NCBI GenBank assembly: GCA_964513075.1
Contig: CAZELR010000016.1
Span: forward strand, 1-64,000
Direction: 5' to 3'
Length of the DNA stretch: 64,000 nt
From: DAOUBP01 sp964513075
Lineage (GTDB): Bacteria; Chloroflexota; Anaerolineae; CG2-30-64-16
Positions 60,424 to 64,000 of this stretch are shown here, piece by piece. The position numbers and the translations under genes are program-made. The notes under the pieces were generated by a model, which worked only from the letters and a program-made list of their open reading frames with translations, did not search any database and was not told the origin of the DNA. Position 1 is the stretch's first letter. Each line of letters begins with the position of its first letter.

Positions 60424-62205
60424 TCAGTCTTCGTCGGCGTGCCAGAGGGCTGGGGGGCGCTCGTAGACCAGCCCGCGCTTGGCATCCAGCACGATGGGCA
60501 TGCCGTCAGTGAAAGGCTCCAGCCCTTCGCGCACGCCGACAACCGCGGGCAGGCCCAGCTCCAGGGAGATCAACCGGCAGTGTGAGTTCGGCTGCTTATC
60601 GGAGCTGATCAGGCCGGCTGCCCGGCGCAGGAGGGGCAGGAAAGACCGGTCGGTGCAGCAGGTGACGATGATCTCGTCCGGCGCGATCTGTGTATCCGGT
60701 GCGACGGGACTTTCCAGCCGGCGCACTCGGCCGACGACCCGCCGGCTGCCCAGCCCCTGTCCATGGCCCAGCACGCGTTCGATCAGGTGCACCTTCATCA
60801 GGTTTGTTGAGCCGCCCCCCTCCACCGAGCCGCCGGTCACCACTACGACGTCCCCTTCCTCCACATAGCCGGCGCGATGTGCTACTTCGACCGCGTCGTT
60901 GATGACGGCATCGGTGGTGCTTTTGCGCTCTGTGAGCAGGGGGTAGACACCCCAGAACAGCACCAGCTCGCGTTGGGCAAAGGGGCTGGGCGTGACCGCG
61001 ACGATGGGGCACAGCGGCCGGAAGCGGGAAACGGTGCGGGCGGTCGCGCCGGAAACGGTCGGCGTGACGATCGCGGTGGCGTCCAGGTCCTGCGCGGTCT
61101 CCACCGAGGCGTGCGCGACTGCCTCGGCAAAGGTGCGGCCGGGGAGGGCGGAGTACTCGTGCTTGACGCCGTGCAGGATGGAGGCCTCGGCCTCGCGCGC
61201 GATGCGGGCCATGGTCTGCACCACTTCCAGCGGGTATTTGCCCGAGGCGGTCTCACCCGAAAGCATGATCGCGTCCGAGCCGTCGAGGATCGCGTTGGCT
61301 ACGTCGCTGGCCTCGGCGCGCGTGGGCCGCGGGTTGCGGATCATGGAGTCCAGCATCTGCGTGGCGGTGATCACCGGTTTGCCGACCTGGTTGCACTTCT
61401 TGATGAGCATCTTTTGGAGCATCGGCACCGCTTCGGGGGAGATCTCGATGCCCAGGTCGCCGCGGGCCACCATGATGCCGTCGGACGCTTCGATGATCTC
61501 ATCGATGTTCTGGATGGCTTCCGGTTTCTCGATCTTGGAGATCACAGGGGTCTGCCGGCCATACGCGGAGAGTTCGCTGATGTAGCCTTTCAGATCCCGC
61601 ACCTCTTGGGCCGAACGCACGAACGATAATGCGATATAGTCGAGGCCCTGCTCGATGGCAAACGCCAGGTTTTCGCGGTCCCGATCCGTGATGGCCGGGA
61701 TGCTCAATGCCGCACGGGGCAGGTTGAGGCCCTTGTTGGAGCTCAGGATGCCGCCGATGGCCACGCGTGTCGTGATCTCCTGGCCTTCGACTGCGGTCAC
61801 GACGAGTTCCAGCAATCCGTCATCGATCAGGATGCGGTCATCAGGTTCAAGGACATCGGGCAACCCTTCGTATTGCACCGGCACCCGCCCCGGCTTGCCG
61901 GTGATGTGCTCGGTCGTCAGGATCAGGGTCTCGCCGTTGGCGATGGGGACGCCGCCCTCTTGCATGATGCCCATGCGCAGCTTGGGCCCCTGCAGGTCAC
62001 CGAGGATGGCGATGGGCTTGTTGAGCTCGGCCGAGATCTGCCGGATGCGTTGGATGTTGGCGGCATGGAACGCCTGGTCGCCGTGCGAGAAGTTCAGTCG
62101 GGCGACGTTCATCCCGGCCTGCATGAGCTGGGTCAGCATGGCGGGCTCAATACTGGCCGGGCCAATGGTGCAGACGATCTTGGTGCGGAGAAGGGGTTGG
62201 TGCAT
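60424..62205 (-). CDS. pyk: pyruvate kinase with C-terminal PEP-utilising domain
   Basis: 593 residues from ATG 62205 behind GAGGAG. It makes pyruvate and ATP from PEP and ADP in glycolysis. Motifs: TKIVCTIGPAS, NVARLNFSHG, GPKLRMG, MVARGDLGIEI, ATQMLDSM. After the normal catalytic and allosteric parts (about 1-475) comes an extra domain (about 490-590) with NSHCRLISLELGLPAVVGV, the phosphohistidine-domain pattern of PEP synthase. Such an extension is known in Bacillus/Geobacillus pyruvate kinases. It probably shares an operon with the esterase gene 35 bp upstream. Confidence 0.95.
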   Translation of the reverse strand: MHQPLLRTKIVCTIGPASIEPAMLTQLMQAGMNVARLNFSHGDQAFHAANIQRIRQISAELNKPIAILGDLQGPKLRMGIMQEGGVPIANGETLILTTEHITGKPGRVPVQYEGLPDVLEPDDRILIDDGLLELVVTAVEGQEITTRVAIGGILSSNKGLNLPRAALSIPAITDRDRENLAFAIEQGLDYIALSFVRSAQEVRDLKGYISELSAYGRQTPVISKIEKPEAIQNIDEIIEASDGIMVARGDLGIEISPEAVPMLQKMLIKKCNQVGKPVITATQMLDSMIRNPRPTRAEASDVANAILDGSDAIMLSGETASGKYPLEVVQTMARIAREAEASILHGVKHEYSALPGRTFAEAVAHASVETAQDLDATAIVTPTVSGATARTVSRFRPLCPIVAVTPSPFAQRELVLFWGVYPLLTERKSTTDAVINDAVEVAHRAGYVEEGDVVVVTGGSVEGGGSTNLMKVHLIERVLGHGQGLGSRRVVGRVRRLESPVAPDTQIAPDEIIVTCCTDRSFLPLLRRAAGLISSDKQPNSHCRLISLELGLPAVVGVREGLEPFTDGMPIVLDAKRGLVYERPPALWHADED

Positions 62206-62240
62206 GGTGTCTCCTCGTAGTGGTCGCAGGTCAGGGTTGG

Positions 62241-62978
62241 TTATAACCCCAGGCGATGCAGGAAATACGGCATCTGGCGGCGCCACCAGGGCCAGTCGTG
62301 CGCCACGTCGTGGCCCCAGATGTCGATCCAGCAGGGAACGCCTTTCGCATCCAGGATTCCTTTCAAGGCTTGTGCGTCGGCCAACATGTCCTCGTCCCAG
62401 GCTCCTTGCCCGGCGCACACGATGATGTTGCTCTGCCGGTACTGGTCCAGATACCAGGGATCGTTCAGGCCGGGCAGGTAGGACAGCGGTGTGTTGTAGA
62501 AGACGTTGTCGTCCATGTAGTCGCCGACAAACATGCGCAGCTGCAGCAGGCCGCTCAGGCAGATCAGGGCGTCGAATATGTCCGGGTGGCGAAAGAAGAA
62601 GTTGGCCGAGTGATAACCGCCCATGCTGCAGCCGGTGGAGATGCATTTCTGGCCCTCGTGGCCTTGCCCGCGGATGAAGGGGGCGACTTCTTCGACGATA
62701 TAGCGGTCGTAGTCGTTGTGCCGCCGGGCGCGGTCGGCCGGATGGGCGTTCCAGTTGACCCACGATTGGGTGTCGATGCTGTCGACGGTGTAGATTTGGA
62801 CGCGGCCGCCATCGATGGAGGCCCGGCATGCCTCCACCATCCCGAAATCTTCGTACTCGTAGAAGCGGCCGCCCTGGGTGGGGAAGACGAGCACCGGTTT
62901 GCCGGCATGGCCGTACACCTTCAATTCCATGTCATGCCCCAGGCTGGGGCTCCACCATTTGTGATATTCGACGTTCAT
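62241..62978 (-). CDS. esterase (PF00756-like)
   Basis: 245 residues from ATG 62978; the ribosome site is weak. MNVEYHKWWSPSLGHDMELKVYGHAGKPVLVFPTQGGRFYEYEDFGM is a family start. The nucleophile elbow is STGCSMGGYHSANFFFRHPD (Ser), with GAWDEDMLAD (acid) and IWGHDVAHDWPWWRRQ (His) completing a triad. It resembles bacterial esterase-D/PHB-like hydrolases. It lies between an ATP-grasp gene and pyk, all on the minus strand. The substrate is unknown; together with the ATP-grasp gene it could belong to a small-molecule amide/ester pathway. Confidence 0.85.
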   Translation of the reverse strand: MNVEYHKWWSPSLGHDMELKVYGHAGKPVLVFPTQGGRFYEYEDFGMVEACRASIDGGRVQIYTVDSIDTQSWVNWNAHPADRARRHNDYDRYIVEEVAPFIRGQGHEGQKCISTGCSMGGYHSANFFFRHPDIFDALICLSGLLQLRMFVGDYMDDNVFYNTPLSYLPGLNDPWYLDQYRQSNIIVCAGQGAWDEDMLADAQALKGILDAKGVPCWIDIWGHDVAHDWPWWRRQMPYFLHRLGL

Positions 62979-63033
62979 GTGTTTTCTGATTTCCCTCGTT
63001 CGATAAAGTGGCGTTTCCGGTCCTTCGGTCGTG

Positions 63034-64000
63034 CTAGAGTGCCTGGATGTACTCCGTCGCGGCCATGAGTTCGGCGAGATCGGGCGTGCGCACCATGTAG
63101 GCGTAGTCGCCCATGGCCAGGGCGAACACCGGCGGCATGTGCGTATGGTGTACGATGCAGTAGCCGAATGCGTCCATGATCTGCTGATGGGTGTGGAGAT
63201 ACGGTTTGTTGTATTTGCGGCCGGCATAGCAGACGTGGTATTTGCGGGTGTAGTCCGCGCTGAACCGGTTGTTCACCACGATGTTGGCCCACTCCCAGTA
63301 TAAATCGACGTCGTGAGCGTAGTTGAACATGTCCAGGATCGGCCCGCCGGGCGGCCGCACGTTGACCTCCAGCGCGACGATCTGGCCGTCATCGTGCTTC
63401 CGGAAGAATTCAAAATGGAAGAAACGCTCGCGCACGTCGAAGGCCTTCAGCAGCCGGCGGCCGGCATCTTCCAGGTCGGCCGGGATCTCGCGCTGATTGT
63501 AGAAGTACATGTGCAGGTCTTCGTTGACGGTTTCCATCACGCCCTGGCTGTAGTGCATCGAGGTGTAGAAGACCGGGTTGCCGTTCTTGTCGGTGAGGCC
63601 ATCGAAGGTGTTGATCGCGCCCTGGATGAATTTTTCCAGCAGGTATTCCACGGGCGGCTTGGTGGCCATGAAGCGTTCCAGCTCGGCATCGTTCTCGATG
63701 CGAAACGTGTTTGCGGCCCCCACGCCGATATCGGGTTTTGCTACCAGCGGATAGCCGGCTTCATGCGCAAAGGCGCGCGCCTGTTCGAAGGAGCGGACGA
63801 GGGTGCCCGGCGCGGCGGGCACATGGGCCTGAATGAACATCTGCTTCATCAGCGATTTGCGCTGGATCGTGGACAGGTCCGATATTTTCGGCCCGAAGAC
63901 GTTGAAGTCGCTGCGCAGGCTGGCCTCGGTCTCCATCCAGTACTCGGTGTGCGAGTCGATGCGGTCGATCTTGCCGTAGCGGTGCGTGAAATGGCCGCAG
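63034..64000 (-). CDS. ATP-grasp ligase (5' end beyond the window)
   Basis: The frame is open to the window edge; 21 codons before the first internal ATG (63936) read CGHFTHRYGKIDRIDSHTEY and so look coding. The visible 320 residues have SLMKQMFIQAHVPAAPGT, YPLVAKPDIGVGAANTF (ATP-binding Lys), VEYLLEKFIQG (adenine-binding Glu) and ALEVNVRPPGGPILDMFNYA (metal-binding Glu/Asn). This is the carboxylate-amine ligase fold. It ends 55 bp before the esterase gene and probably shares its operon. Substrate unknown. Confidence 0.85.
   Translation of the reverse strand, partial: CGHFTHRYGKIDRIDSHTEYWMETEASLRSDFNVFGPKISDLSTIQRKSLMKQMFIQAHVPAAPGTLVRSFEQARAFAHEAGYPLVAKPDIGVGAANTFRIENDAELERFMATKPPVEYLLEKFIQGAINTFDGLTDKNGNPVFYTSMHYSQGVMETVNEDLHMYFYNQREIPADLEDAGRRLLKAFDVRERFFHFEFFRKHDDGQIVALEVNVRPPGGPILDMFNYAHDVDLYWEWANIVVNNRFSADYTRKYHVCYAGRKYNKPYLHTHQQIMDAFGYCIVHHTHMPPVFALAMGDYAYMVRTPDLAELMAATEYIQAL

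Noticed and set aside
62206..62829. N-terminal extension of pyruvate kinase
   Set aside because: The extension overlaps the esterase gene in another frame, and the normal pyruvate kinase start with GAGGAG is at 62205.

Overview
The window is a GC-rich bacterial chromosome segment with about 52 protein genes and no rRNA, tRNA, CRISPR array or transposase that I can see. Several features point to an uncultured or environmental member of the phylum Chloroflexota (Anaerolineae/Caldilineae type). They are a secreted protein ending in a YLPLILR-type tail, a prokaryotic translin homologue, secreted proteins with Thr-Pro linkers, zinc-ribbon membrane proteins, and many short intergenic repeats and hairpins of the kind common in those genomes. 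The phylum call rests on recall of family distribution, not on a phylogenetic marker.

Layout. 0.5-11.3 kb: a + strand run encoding a very large glycosidase-like/CNA-B-repeat protein, a second protein with the same C-terminal domain, two GT39-like membrane glycosyltransferases, a dolichol-phosphate-mannose-synthase-like GT2 and a DegT-family sugar aminotransferase. It looks like a cell-surface or extracellular glycoconjugate locus. 11.4-16.2 kb: zinc-ribbon membrane protein, translin-like protein, L,D-transpeptidase, Tat lipoprotein with a glycosidase-like domain, hisS. 16.2-25.6 kb: a 1152-residue paralogue of the first giant protein, NAD kinase with an in-frame repeat insertion, a B-box-like membrane protein, an MFS exporter, recN and two GNAT genes. 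25.7-30.2 kb: oligoendopeptidase F, a secreted alpha/alpha-barrel protein interrupted by a carbohydrate-binding module, and an alpha/beta hydrolase. 30.2-34.6 kb is accessory: hicAB (with HicB fused to a DUF7662-like domain), a double SnoaL protein, higBA, and a MOCOS-like cysteine desulfurase gene bracketed by inverted mini-elements.

34.6-39.7 kb: a GntR regulator with a periplasmic-binding-protein-like domain, an M20 peptidase, a lipase-like hydrolase, a membrane protein and an AIR-synthase/HypE-like protein. 40.0-43.5 kb: a tightly overlapping set with an ECF S-component, an NitT/TauT-type ABC ATPase and permease, UbiE/MenG and UbiX. 43.6-45.7 kb: ParA overlapping a gene for a membrane protein that carries a ParB-like N-terminal peptide. 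45.8-52.9 kb: cupin and murA (Asp variant) on the minus strand, then a membrane protein, gyrB and glgX on the plus strand. 52.9-58.1 kb: molybdenum enzymes on the minus strand (MsrP-like sulfite-oxidase fold, xanthine-dehydrogenase-type two-gene operon under a 45-bp near-perfect palindrome). 58.3-64.0 kb: two tandem metallophosphoesterases, then pyruvate kinase, an esterase and an ATP-grasp gene on the minus strand; the last runs off the window.

The most promising undescribed items are: the ParA/membrane-ParB-peptide pair; the giant GH/CNA-B proteins that share a new C-terminal domain and sit with glycosyltransferases; the HicB-DUF7662 fusion; an S-component coupled to a non-ECF ABC importer beside quinone genes; and a set of promoters that place the -10 box right at a start codon (leaderless mRNAs).
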